From positions 1 to 56,492 of the forward strand of contig CAYMUR010000025.1 in assembly GCA_964393615.1 (NCBI GenBank): a stretch of DNA of 56,492 nucleotides, given 5' to 3'. Under the pieces are notes generated by a model. That model searched no databases. It had not been told where the DNA came from and worked only from the letters and a program-made list of their open reading frames with translations. The stretch is from CAYMUR01 sp964393615. GTDB lineage: Bacteria; Planctomycetota; Planctomycetia; Pirellulales; Pirellulaceae. The position numbers were made by a program, and so were the translations under genes. This document shows positions 19,933-29,166 of this stretch, piece after piece; the first letter of the stretch is position 1; every line of letters starts with the position of its first letter.

Positions 19933-20740
19933 GAAAGCGCATGTCCTGCTGGTCTGTGGTATCGCGAGTCAGAACTTAAAGATATTATGGCATTTTGACT
20001 GAATTGCACGCGTAAATCAACCTCGTCTTCGCTCTTCCGGGACTTTCCTGCTAACGGATAATTTACATTCTTTGATGTGCATGCGATGATCGTAACCGTT
20101 TGGCAGAAAACTGGTTATTTCAAATTGACAAAAATTGCAAGAAAAGATCAATCACCCCAAACGGTCACCCGTAACAGGCTAGGGATACTAGCAAGTCTGC
20201 CTGGCACAGATGGCATGTCTGCCATATCCTGAATCACAGTCCTCAAAACGGATGTTTCACAACTTTAACAGCAGGACTCTTGCTTCCAACCCAATGCGTT
20301 GTTTTGTTTTGGGCCATTTCGAATTAGAATTTTCAAATGGCTATCGATCAGGTACCGCCGAAGCCTCATCTACCAGGTACCGTCGAAGACGATATCCAGT
20401 ATCCCCACAGGACGCATCGCCCTCTTGTCACAACAGATGACCGATTAGTTATCCTAACGGCCCCCACAATGCTCGCACCTCTGGACGAATCGTTGCACTG
20501 TGTAATGAAACCTTTCACAGACTGCAACTACTTGCCATCCTAACCACTTCAAATGTCAAGCCGCGGGCACTTTCTTTTCAACATGTTGCAGAAACAGCTT
20601 GTCCACAATTATTGTTTTTGAAGTTTTACGGCCTGCTTCTCCCAGCATCACCGATCTGGACGCCAGAAATCACCCTGTTAAAATAACACCGATTCAAGCT
20701 GGGCTACGCATGCCAATGACGGCAAAAGGGAATACACATC
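19933..20740. other. Divergent intergenic region, 808 bp
   Basis: This region separates the minus-strand DUF1549 gene run from the plus-strand LRR gene. I see no convincing gene. An imperfect 15-bp direct repeat, CAGGTACCG(C/T)CGAAG, occurs at 20349-20363 and 20374-20388. No consensus promoter could be assigned, although both flanking genes must be transcribed from here. Confidence 0.4.
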
Positions 20741-21673
20741 ATGTTCCATTTCACGATGTTCCTGTTGGTACTTAGTGCCCCCACGATTGATCAACAAGCA
20801 AACGCTGTGGAAGCGTTGGAACAATCAGGTGCCAGGCTCTTCCGAGACCAACAGGACCAGACAACCAAGATCGAATTTCGAGGGGCACAAAAAACAGACT
20901 CAACATTGGTTCACCTAAAGTACTTGCCACATTTAGAGCATCTTGATTTTTATGGCAGCCAGTTGACCGATGTCGAAATGGAACATCTCTCAACGTTAAA
21001 GAACCTGACATATCTTTCTCTCGAAGACACCCAAATAACAAACGCAGGTATGCCCCATCGGAGAAATCTTGTGAATCTTCGGACGCTTACTCTGAGTGGT
21101 ACAAGAATCACAGACTCTGCCCTGGTCAATATTAAGAGATCCCAGGACCTTGAAGTGCTGCACCTATATCGTACGGGACTTACCGATGCTGGCCTGGTAC
21201 ATCTGAAAGGACTTGCAAAACTCGAGGTACTTCATTGTTCTGAAACGTTTCTCACCGACGCTGGTTGTGTTCACCTTGAGGGGCACACCAACCTCTGGAG
21301 ACTTTCCCTTTACGGAACCGATGTGACTGACGTTGGGCTGAAACATCTTCGACGGATGCAAAAACTCACCATGCTTGATATTGGTCAGACTTATATTACT
21401 GACGACGGTTTGATGCAACTGGCCCTCCTTAAGAAACTCAACAATCTTGCCGTGTACAACACTCCTGTCAGCGATTTCGGTTTAAACCACTTGAAGAAAC
21501 TTGTGAATCTCGAACGGATCGGTTTGAAAGGAACCCAGGTCACCGATGCCGGATTGGTACACTTGAAAACCCTGGCAAAACTTAGCTCACTGCAATTCAA
21601 TGGGACCCAGGTCACCGACTCCGGACTCGCTGAACTACGCCGTGTATTTCCAAACTGCAAAATAAGCCGTTGA
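20741..21673 (+). CDS. Leucine-rich repeat protein, probably exported
   Basis: The protein has 310 residues. An N-terminal hydrophobic stretch (FHFTMFLLVLSAPTI) may be a signal peptide. From about residue 45 to the end it consists of roughly ten 24-residue leucine-rich repeats of the form TDAGLVHLKxLxxLxxLxLxxT. These resemble the cysteine-free LRR type widespread in planctomycetes. Repeats end at NCKISR. Such proteins usually mediate protein contacts; no partner can be named. It stands alone on the plus strand, downstream of a long noncoding region. One repeat near residue 100 (NAGMPHRRNLVNL) departs from the consensus, suggesting slight decay or local divergence. Confidence 0.85.
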   Translation: MFHFTMFLLVLSAPTIDQQANAVEALEQSGARLFRDQQDQTTKIEFRGAQKTDSTLVHLKYLPHLEHLDFYGSQLTDVEMEHLSTLKNLTYLSLEDTQITNAGMPHRRNLVNLRTLTLSGTRITDSALVNIKRSQDLEVLHLYRTGLTDAGLVHLKGLAKLEVLHCSETFLTDAGCVHLEGHTNLWRLSLYGTDVTDVGLKHLRRMQKLTMLDIGQTYITDDGLMQLALLKKLNNLAVYNTPVSDFGLNHLKKLVNLERIGLKGTQVTDAGLVHLKTLAKLSSLQFNGTQVTDSGLAELRRVFPNCKISR

Positions 21674-21991
21674 CCAGAAAGCACGCAAGGCAAACACTTG
21701 CCAAGCCATTTGCAGATTAGAGTTGTGCAAATCAGATTTTCGTGGCGAAAGAAATCCTGTGCTTTTTCTGAATCCCCTGCCTCGAAACAAATTGCTCCTC
21801 GCTACCGTTGTGCCTTTGCCGACAGGCCTTTTGTGGACTCCGGTACCTGTTACCCCTTATTGGAGCATACCGCTCCTGGCAGAAAATCCAGTTCGACGGG
21901 ACGGATCGAGAGCTACCCGTCTGTACTCTGGCCTGATGACATGTACCATTTAGATCCGTGACTCATTACCGGCTCGTCGCTTTGAAGTGCT
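21674..21991. other. Intergenic region before the aroE promoter
   Basis: I see no gene or RNA in this stretch between the LRR gene and the aroE promoter. A weak 5-bp hairpin (GGCAA-ACAC-TTGCC) lies shortly after the LRR stop and is too short to call a terminator. Confidence 0.4.
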
Positions 21992-22021
21992 TTGACACCG
22001 GTAACCGGCAGGAATGATAAT
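21992..22021 (+). promoter_or_regulatory. Sigma-70-type promoter of aroE with palindrome in the spacer
   Basis: A perfect -35 TTGACA (21992-21997) is followed after an 18-nt spacer by GATAAT (22016-22021), five of six matches to the -10 consensus. Transcription would begin near 22028, about 40 nt before the ATG at 22070. The spacer contains the 11-nt palindrome CCGGTAACCGG (21998-22008), which could be a repressor site. The promoter is read from consensus only. Confidence 0.5.
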
Positions 22022-22069
22022 ATAGCAAATAAAATGAACTGACACATTCACTCAAACAATGGTAGCAAG

Positions 22070-22921
22070 ATGAACTTTTTAAGCCAATTAACAGGCTCCT
22101 TTGCTCAACCCGCCGCCGAGAATCCAACCGTTGCCATGATCGAGGCCGCCTACCACCATCACGAGCTCGATTGGCGATATATCAACTGTGAAATTCCTCC
22201 CCACCAACTTGCAGACGCAGTCCGCGGAGCTCGTGCCATGGGATGGGCAGGTTTTAACTGCTCACTGCCGCACAAGGTGGCTATCATCGAGCATTTGGAT
22301 GGATTGGGGGAATCCGCCGCAATCATGGAAGCCGTCAATTGTGCTGTGCGTCGCGATGGTAAATATATCGGTGAAAATACCGACGGGAAGGGATTTGTGG
22401 ATTCACTACGTGAATGCGTGGATCCTGCCAACAAATCGATCGTGATGTTTGGAGCCGGCGGCGCAGCGCGTGCTGTCAGTGTCGAGTCCGCCCTTGTCGG
22501 TGCCTCTCATATCACCGTGGTAAACCGCAGCGAAGATCGAGGACGCCGTTTAGTCGACCTGCTCAATGAAAAGACGCCCGTCAACGCTGAGTTCGCTTTG
22601 TGGAATGGCACCTTCAACATTCCCAAAGGTACAGACATTGTGATCAATGCTACTTCAATCGGCTTATTTCCCGACGTCGACGCACGTCTTGATTTGTCAC
22701 TGGACACATTATCCTCAGACATGGTCGTGGCAGATCTTATACCCAATCCACCTCGAACAAATTTAATTCGGGAGGCTGCAGAGCGAGGTTGCACGGTCGT
22801 TGATGGCTTAGGAATGTTGGTGAATCAAGGTGTCATCAGTATTAAGTATTGGACGGATGTTGATGTCGATCCAGCAGCCATGCGTTCCAAATTGGAAGAT
22901 ATTTTTGGCGCATCGTGTTGA
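22070..22921 (+). CDS. aroE: Shikimate dehydrogenase family protein (AroE-like)
   Basis: This 283-residue protein belongs to the AroE family, which reduces 3-dehydroshikimate with NADPH in chorismate synthesis. Visible motifs are GFNCSLPHK with the catalytic Lys69, ENTDG with Asp105, the nucleotide-binding FGAGGAARAV, and NRSEDR, typical of NADP selection. The C-terminus carries GLGMLVNQGVISIKYW. The N-terminal substrate-binding motif differs from classical AroE: the Ser-x-Ser-Pro segment is replaced by PAAENPT around residues 14-20. This ENPT variant occurs in a separate subgroup, so the in vivo substrate may not be shikimate. No other aromatic pathway genes are nearby. A strong promoter precedes it, and the stop codon lies in a 20-bp tandem duplication. 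Confidence 0.82.
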   Translation: MNFLSQLTGSFAQPAAENPTVAMIEAAYHHHELDWRYINCEIPPHQLADAVRGARAMGWAGFNCSLPHKVAIIEHLDGLGESAAIMEAVNCAVRRDGKYIGENTDGKGFVDSLRECVDPANKSIVMFGAGGAARAVSVESALVGASHITVVNRSEDRGRRLVDLLNEKTPVNAEFALWNGTFNIPKGTDIVINATSIGLFPDVDARLDLSLDTLSSDMVVADLIPNPPRTNLIREAAERGCTVVDGLGMLVNQGVISIKYWTDVDVDPAAMRSKLEDIFGASC

Positions 22922-22944
22922 AACTTGGCGCATCGTGTTGAAAC
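22905..22944. repeat. Perfect 20-bp tandem duplication across the aroE stop codon
   Basis: The unit TTGGCGCATCGTGTTGAAAC occurs at 22905-22924 and again at 22925-22944 with no mismatch. The first copy contains the last codons and stop (TGA at 22919-22921) of aroE. The duplication is therefore silent for the protein and looks recent. Confidence 0.95.
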
Positions 22945-23128
22945 ATCGGGAAACAGAGAGCCTCCTCCTTCCAAACAACAAACACCTGGTAAACGGACTG
23001 AATTTCGACCCGAGATGGTCCTTTTTTGATTCGGGTGTGTTACACTGTCGAAACAGTTGATGGTACATTATTCTTGACAATCGTTTTTTAACTGGGACTT
23101 CGATTTCAGAATTGGTAACATAGAAACT

Positions 23129-25267
23129 GTGAATCGAACGCTTCTTTTTATCACGATTATACTGGGATGCCATTGCCACGTTGCACTCGCTGAATGGTCC
23201 GTATTCGACCCCATTCAATCTACAATACCACCGCAGGTAGAATTCCCAGAGTGGGCCCAGCCAATCGACGCGTTTATCTTTACGCGACTCCGTGCAGCGG
23301 GCCTGTCCTGCGCCCCCCCAGTCAACAGACGCGTTTGGATTCGCCGAGTGACGTTTGATTTGATCGGATTACCACCGACTCCGGAAGAAGTACAACGATT
23401 GATTACCGACCCTCGTTCCGATATCGAAGCCATGGAAGACGTCACCGATCGTCTGTTGGCTTCACCCCGATATGGTGAACGCTGGGCGCGACATTGGCTG
23501 GACGTGGTGCGCTATGCCGAATCGGATGGATTTGCCATCGACTCGGAACGGCTTTCCTTGTGGAGATACCGTGACTATGTCATTCGAACTTTCAACGAAG
23601 ACCGTCCTTTCGATCAATTTTTTCGTGAACAGATTGCGGGAGACGAGTTGGAAGCGGGAGACGCTGGAAAAATAGCCCTCAGCTTTTATCGTTTGGGGCC
23701 CTGGGAAGCTGATAACATGGTCGCCGAACACCGTCGCCAGGATTACCTGAACGATGTCACTAGCAATGTAGGCAGTGTTTTCTTCGGTTTAACAGTTGGT
23801 TGTGCCCGCTGCCACGACCACAAATTTGACCCGATTTCACAAGTGGATTTCTATCGCTTGCAAGCATTCTTCACACCTATTCAACACACGTTTCTTTCTG
23901 CCGCTTTTTTACCCGGTGAGATGAATCCCGATATACAAACACGACGGGACCAAACCATTGCTTTTCGCCTGGACCAAATCAAGGCACTACGTGAAACGAT
24001 TCGTGAAAAGATCGCTACCGCAAAGGGAGTAGCGGTGGATCAGATCGCCGACGAGGAATTGAATGAATCCATCGAAGCAAGAAAAGAACCTGTCACTGTT
24101 GAAGAAGCAGACAAATTAAAAGCCCTCCAAACGGAATCAGAACATCTACATCCAGAACAACGGTTTGAACCACGTGTCGTCGCTATCCGCAATCCCAATA
24201 TCGACGAAAAAACAGCGGAAACGTTTGTGCTTAAAAATGGCGACCCCTTTGACCCCGGTGACAAGGTAACTCCCGGTTTTCTTTCGTCGGCCCCCACATG
24301 GTCACCTGAACTGCACTCCTTCGCAGCAGCCTCTGCCGAAACAAGTGGCAACCGCCGAAAAATCCTGGCAGATTGGTTGACCAGTCCACAAAATCCTATT
24401 ACGCCACGTGTGTTAGTGAATCGGCTCTGGAATTATCATTTTGGAACCGGGATTGTCGCAACACCCAATGATTTTGGCGTAAATGGATCAGGCCCAAGCC
24501 ATCCGCTGCTTCTCGACTATCTCGTGACGAGACTCCAGGAAGAGGGCTGGCGTCTCAAACCACTACATCGGGAAATGGTACTATCGCGTATTTATCGTGC
24601 ATCGGCCGACCATCATGCATCGCAACGCTGTGCACAAATTGACCCAAGCAATCGTCTGTTATGGCGTTCGACTTACCGTCGTTTGGAATCAGAAACCATT
24701 CGCGACACGGTTCTATACGTAAGTGGTCAATTACGTTTCGAAAAGGGAGGGCCTGGATTCTTCTCATCTTTGCCCGCAGGAATGTCCAGCTCAGACCCCT
24801 TTTTCAAATGGACACCATCGTCAAAGGATCAGCAACGGAGACGAAGTATCTACATGTTTCAACGCCGAAACCTGATAGTCCCCATGATGGAAACATTTGA
24901 TGGTGCAGACCTTAGTCAATCGTGTGAACGACGTAGCACTTCTGTCACGGCACCACAGGCACTGTCGTTATTTAATGGCCAATTCGTCTATGACAACAGC
25001 CTGCATTTAGCAAACCGCATTCGTGAGAGTAGTGATGAAGGTACCAATCAGATTGAAAAGTTGTTCTGGCTGGCTCTTTCGCGAGCTCCAACGGCCATAG
25101 AAGTTGACATGTGCCTTGATTTTCTCCAACGGAAACGGAAATCCTATGCCGACCAAACAGCGCAGCAAAAAGAAGAGGACCAGCAATCAACAGAAAACGA
25201 CCTGACCGCACTGCGCGACCTGGGATTAGCCATTTTGAACACTAATGAATTCATCTATTTAGATTGA
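23129..25267 (+). CDS. Secreted DUF1549/DUF1553 protein
   Basis: The protein has 712 residues and begins with GTG. The signal peptide is TLLFITIILGCHCHVALA. The DUF1549 domain has RRVTFDLIGLPPTPEEVQ and the CARCH motif at residues 225-229 with DHKFDPIS. A charged helical insertion lies at about 275-345, and DUF1553 ends the protein with ITPRVLVNRLWNYHFGTGIV and RRSTSVTAPQALSLFNGQ. The DUF1501 gene follows 192 bp downstream on the same strand. The pair mirrors the one at 9920-6111. Role unknown; export and likely heme binding are supported by sequence. Confidence 0.9.
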   Translation: MNRTLLFITIILGCHCHVALAEWSVFDPIQSTIPPQVEFPEWAQPIDAFIFTRLRAAGLSCAPPVNRRVWIRRVTFDLIGLPPTPEEVQRLITDPRSDIEAMEDVTDRLLASPRYGERWARHWLDVVRYAESDGFAIDSERLSLWRYRDYVIRTFNEDRPFDQFFREQIAGDELEAGDAGKIALSFYRLGPWEADNMVAEHRRQDYLNDVTSNVGSVFFGLTVGCARCHDHKFDPISQVDFYRLQAFFTPIQHTFLSAAFLPGEMNPDIQTRRDQTIAFRLDQIKALRETIREKIATAKGVAVDQIADEELNESIEARKEPVTVEEADKLKALQTESEHLHPEQRFEPRVVAIRNPNIDEKTAETFVLKNGDPFDPGDKVTPGFLSSAPTWSPELHSFAAASAETSGNRRKILADWLTSPQNPITPRVLVNRLWNYHFGTGIVATPNDFGVNGSGPSHPLLLDYLVTRLQEEGWRLKPLHREMVLSRIYRASADHHASQRCAQIDPSNRLLWRSTYRRLESETIRDTVLYVSGQLRFEKGGPGFFSSLPAGMSSSDPFFKWTPSSKDQQRRRSIYMFQRRNLIVPMMETFDGADLSQSCERRSTSVTAPQALSLFNGQFVYDNSLHLANRIRESSDEGTNQIEKLFWLALSRAPTAIEVDMCLDFLQRKRKSYADQTAQQKEEDQQSTENDLTALRDLGLAILNTNEFIYLD

Positions 25268-25459
25268 CAACAACGAATACCACGTTTTTATTATCGCCGG
25301 CCTGATTGCAGAATACGAATCTACATTCCATTCCTGACTACTGACAAACTATCCTACTGGCTGCACCAGACACCTTGCTGATGATTCGCCAGAATTTCTA
25401 AAATCTAATATTCGCACAAAGTTTGCCATTCATTCTTACATTTAACCACCTTGAATTCT

Positions 25460-26884
25460 ATGAACGGTTCGATTCAAAGCGACACCACCGACCGCCGTCA
25501 ATTTATAATGCAAACTGGTGCCGCAAGTTTATTGCTGCCAACGCTGTGGGACGCTGCAAACGCGCAGGCAGCGCCAAGCGATACCTACGTCCACCAACTG
25601 TCTGTAAAACCTCCCCACCTCGTGCCTCGTGCGAAATCAGTCATTTTCCTGGTCATGACGGGTGGTCCCAGCCAAATCGACACGTTTGATCCCAAGCCAG
25701 CTTTGGACAAAGTCGATGGCCAGCTGTTTGAACGACAAAACGTGCGGACGGGCCAAGTAAGTGGTAAACGTTATTTTGTTCGCTCACCGTTTCTATTCAA
25801 AAAGCACGGTGAACTTGGCATGGATGTGAGTGAACTGTTTCAACACACAGCTGCTCACGTGGACGACATTGCGTTTCTCCGCTCGGGGCATTGTGACAGC
25901 GACAATCATCCAGCCGCCATATTTCAATACACCACCGGTTACCCGGTGCAGGGTAATCCTTCGCTGGGGTCGTGGGTTCTTTATGGCCTGGGAACGGAAA
26001 ACTCAAACCTACCGTCCTATGTGGTACTACGAGATGGAAAACCTTTTGGTGGCACCACTTGCTGGGGCAATGGCTTTCTGCCAGCACTCTACCAAGGCAT
26101 GCAATTTCGGGGTGGGGAAAAACCTGTTTTAAACCTCACGCCTCCCGCAGGGATTTCCCGAATGCAACAGCGTCTGACGTTGAACCTGCTACAAAAGCTG
26201 AACACGCACCACCTACAAGGCCGGTCCAAAGCAACCGATTTCGCAGCCAGAATCGCAGCATATGACCTGGCTTTTAACATGCAACATTCAATTCCAGAAG
26301 CGATCGACTTGGACCATGAAACGATGGCAACGCACAAGTTGTACGGCCTGGACAACGATACCACAAAAACTTTTGGCAAACGTTGCCTGCTGGCTCGGCG
26401 ACTAGTGGAACGGGGAGTGAGATTTGTTCAAATCTGGGCCAACGGATGGGATTCACACAACAATTTAGTCGAAGGCCATCGGCACGCGGCTCGGCAAGTA
26501 GACCTTCCCATTGCAGGCTTGTTGAGGGATCTCAAGCAACGCGGATTGCTAGACGAAACCCTCGTTGTCTGGGGGGGAGAATTTGGCCGCACGGCAGACA
26601 CGACCGAAGCAGCCTTCAACAAAAAGAAACCTGGTCGGGATCACAACCCCCAATCAACTTTGATGTGGTTCGCCGGAGGTGGTGTGCGCCGCGGGACGAT
26701 TGTAGGTGCGACGGACGAATTTGGGGAACGTGCGGTTGAAAAACGATATCACCTACGTGATATCCATGCCACCATGCTTCACCTGTTAGGACTCGACCAG
26801 GAACAGTTGACGTTTTATCACGGAGGACGCCATAAACGACTTACGGATAATGGTGGCAAGATCATTCATGAATTGATCGCCTGA
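25460..26884 (+). CDS. DUF1501 protein, likely Tat-exported
   Basis: The protein has about 474 residues with a phosphatase/sulfatase-like DUF1501 fold. The N-terminus TTDRRQFIMQTGAASLLLP carries a twin-arginine motif and hydrophobic core. Landmarks are VIFLVMTGGPSQIDTFDPKP, WGGEFGRTADT, GRDHNPQSTLMWFAGGG and DIHATMLHLLGLDQEQ. An in-frame TTG at 25451 would add three residues; the ATG at 25460 is preferred. It is the partner of the preceding DUF1549/DUF1553 gene. Confidence 0.9.
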   Translation: MNGSIQSDTTDRRQFIMQTGAASLLLPTLWDAANAQAAPSDTYVHQLSVKPPHLVPRAKSVIFLVMTGGPSQIDTFDPKPALDKVDGQLFERQNVRTGQVSGKRYFVRSPFLFKKHGELGMDVSELFQHTAAHVDDIAFLRSGHCDSDNHPAAIFQYTTGYPVQGNPSLGSWVLYGLGTENSNLPSYVVLRDGKPFGGTTCWGNGFLPALYQGMQFRGGEKPVLNLTPPAGISRMQQRLTLNLLQKLNTHHLQGRSKATDFAARIAAYDLAFNMQHSIPEAIDLDHETMATHKLYGLDNDTTKTFGKRCLLARRLVERGVRFVQIWANGWDSHNNLVEGHRHAARQVDLPIAGLLRDLKQRGLLDETLVVWGGEFGRTADTTEAAFNKKKPGRDHNPQSTLMWFAGGGVRRGTIVGATDEFGERAVEKRYHLRDIHATMLHLLGLDQEQLTFYHGGRHKRLTDNGGKIIHELIA

Positions 26885-26968
26885 TTAATCATGAACCAAG
26901 ATCTTTGCGCTGCTCCCCATTCTTGAAAACAACCGTTCTACTCATGTTTGTCTGAACGGATAGGATAT

Positions 26969-28003
26969 TTATTCCGTTAATTTCTTTTCGGGACACATAT
27001 GGATCAAGGCAAGCGTCGCCCAGCTACTGGCTGCAATTGAAATAAATTGGTCTTTACCATGTGGAAACCCACTTTCAAAATAGGTCTGAAAGGGCTTGGC
27101 CCCGGTCACAACATGCCAGGTACCATCCTCTAATTGGCAATTGACAAGGTATCGGACAGCACGCCTGACACATGGGTGTGTTGTCTCAACCTCAGCTGCA
27201 CGAAATAGGGCTACCAGTACGGTTCCAGTTGCATAGGGATCACTGTTCCTTCCGGCTGTCTGTGCCCAACCACCATCCTCGCGTTGGAGACCAATCAGCG
27301 CCGAAGTCGCCTCTTGGACAATTTGTTCACCAGCACCAACGGAACGCAGGGCCCAAAGCCGAAAAACATGATCTTCGGTGTCTTGGGGAGCCTCGCTTAA
27401 CAACCATTTTTTTACCTGTTCGGTACGGATTTCGATGGCGGCTTGCTGTCGTTCGTTTCCAAATTCTTGCAGACCACGCAAAGCAACATACGTCGCGGTG
27501 AAATCGCTTCCGGAGGACGGAGGCCGATGCCCTCGATGCGACCAATGGTCACTATCTTTTTGATATTCGAGGAGAAATTTTACCACCGCGTCCGTCGTGT
27601 CATCGCGCATCCATCCGCTCACTGCAAGCGTCCATAGGGCATAGCCCGCACTGAGGACCTTACCACCCTGTCCGCGGCCAGCCAGGTAATCTTCTCGGCC
27701 ACGCATTAAATGGTCCAGGGTGTGTCTGATTTGACGTTCGAATTGCTGCCCATCCATTGAAAACCCACGTCTCCTTGCCTCTGCTAACACAAAGACAGGT
27801 ATCGCTTGATGGTGGCAGGTAAAGCACTGACGTTGGTCTGCCGATCCCGCCATGCCTTTTTCCAACGGTGGAATCGAGCGACGGATTACTGCGATCATTG
27901 CTTCCTGAGAAATTTCAACGTCATCTGCCTGTAGACAAGCACCCCTCTCCAAGTGACTTACCAAAATGATCACTATGGTAAAAAAAGAACGACAAGGGTG
28001 CAT
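26969..28003 (-). CDS. Exported squalene-cyclase/prenyltransferase-fold repeat protein with CxxCH motif
   Basis: The protein has 344 residues. A signal peptide (SFFTIVIILVSHLERGACLQA) precedes a CFTCHHQ motif with Cys60, Cys63 and His64, the form of a c-type heme site. The rest contains alpha/alpha-barrel repeats of the squalene cyclase type: SAGYALWTLAVSGW, LQREDGGWAQTAGR and CQLEDGTWHVVTGA. The acidic DxDD catalytic motif of terpene cyclases is not visible, so it is unlikely to be a hopene synthase. In planctomycetes such barrels often occur in secreted proteins of unknown role. It stands apart on the minus strand between the DUF1501 gene (facing it) and the SDR gene upstream. Confidence 0.8.
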   Translation of the reverse strand: MHPCRSFFTIVIILVSHLERGACLQADDVEISQEAMIAVIRRSIPPLEKGMAGSADQRQCFTCHHQAIPVFVLAEARRRGFSMDGQQFERQIRHTLDHLMRGREDYLAGRGQGGKVLSAGYALWTLAVSGWMRDDTTDAVVKFLLEYQKDSDHWSHRGHRPPSSGSDFTATYVALRGLQEFGNERQQAAIEIRTEQVKKWLLSEAPQDTEDHVFRLWALRSVGAGEQIVQEATSALIGLQREDGGWAQTAGRNSDPYATGTVLVALFRAAEVETTHPCVRRAVRYLVNCQLEDGTWHVVTGAKPFQTYFESGFPHGKDQFISIAASSWATLALIHMCPEKKLTE

Positions 28004-28305
28004 CAGGTTTTCCTCCGTCTGCAGGTACCAGCATGGGGCTTATTGTACGGCTTACCAGTTTTGGCGCACCACTCCGCCAACCCACTCATTGCTGGACATC
28101 TTAAAAACCGTCTAGCCCTCACCAATTTCGCCAGCAACAGACCTCGCATGATTCGTGGTTCGGCAGCTGAAACCCTGGCATCCAACGACTGCACCATAAG
28201 ATCTCTTAAAGTCTTTGCAACACGACAACTCAAAAAAAACAGGCACAAGCGGCTGGCATTCGTAACCATAGGTACAAGTATTTGAAGATTGACTTGACAA
28301 GTCCT
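28004..28305. other. Intergenic region, 302 bp
   Basis: This stretch separates the SDR stop from the start of the CxxCH barrel protein, both on the minus strand. I see no supported gene. A short inverted repeat, GACTTGACAAGTC, sits just below the SDR stop around 28290 and is too small for a confident terminator. Confidence 0.35.
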
Positions 28306-28992
28306 TCAGGAGGGAACCGTCATCGGCTTGCCAGAATCTTTTGGACCGAGTCCCAACAAGAACGGCACTGCTTTAACTGCCCATTGCTGGGGACTAGGAT
28401 AGCTGGCAGCCCCGGCACCAAAACAACTCACTAACATCTCTGTATTAATCACACCTGGATTCACCGGTACTGCCGCCATACCTTGTGGTAAATCGTCAGC
28501 CAGTGCGCGCGTTAAACCTTCCATAGCCCATTTCGTTGCACAATAAGGCGCAACTTCAGGCGATGTAGTACGCCCCCAGGTGGAACTGAAATTCACTATC
28601 ACCCCTGACCCAACATCAACCATTGCCGGCACAAAATGCCGAATCATATGAAACACACCTTTAATGTTGACATCGATGACTTGAGAAAATTCATCGGCAG
28701 ACACTTCCCACAAGACAGAATTTTCGTTGATTAAGGCAGCATTGTTGATTAACAAATCAGGAGGATCCCCTTCGGCCAAAGTCTTTGTGGCCCAGGACGT
28801 CACACGTTGCTCGTCTGCCACGTCAACCACATCAAAACAATGTGGAGCGCCAAATTTCGCACGTAATTCGCTAATTAATTCGGGAGAACGTGCACAGCCG
28901 ATCACCGTATGGCCGTGCTCCACAAAACCGGCGGTCATTGCCAGCCCAAGTCCCCGACTCACTCCCGACATCACAATTCTGTTGGCAGTCAT
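28306..28992 (-). CDS. Short-chain dehydrogenase/reductase (SDR)
   Basis: This classical SDR has about 228 residues. The nucleotide-binding motif is SGVSRGLGLA near the N-terminus. LLINNAALI replaces the usual NNAG, NFSSTWG carries the catalytic Ser, and YCATKWAMEG carries the catalytic Tyr and Lys. NPGVINTEM follows as expected. The substrate cannot be inferred. I use the ATG at 28992; a TTG two codons upstream is possible. The gene lies 174 bp downstream of the PhyH-type dioxygenase on the same strand, so a common transcript is possible. Confidence 0.88.
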   Translation of the reverse strand: MTANRIVMSGVSRGLGLAMTAGFVEHGHTVIGCARSPELISELRAKFGAPHCFDVVDVADEQRVTSWATKTLAEGDPPDLLINNAALINENSVLWEVSADEFSQVIDVNIKGVFHMIRHFVPAMVDVGSGVIVNFSSTWGRTTSPEVAPYCATKWAMEGLTRALADDLPQGMAAVPVNPGVINTEMLVSCFGAGAASYPSPQQWAVKAVPFLLGLGPKDSGKPMTVPS

Positions 28993-29166
28993 TTTCAATG
29001 AAACATTTTATAAAGCAGTATCGCTCGCTCACGACTGGTCAAATAGAACCGCCCCTGCTCTATTCACGAACGGGCGTAAAATAAAAATCAAAACAAGCTG
29101 TTTATGTTGGCTGAGTCCATGATGCGATTGAACGTCAAAAAGGGATACACACAGGCCATTTTTAAC

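Noticed and set aside
25464..25476. GGTTCGATTC resembling a tRNA T-loop
   Set aside because: It lies in the N-terminal codons of a DUF1501 gene (NGSIQS), and no cloverleaf or acceptor stem surrounds it.
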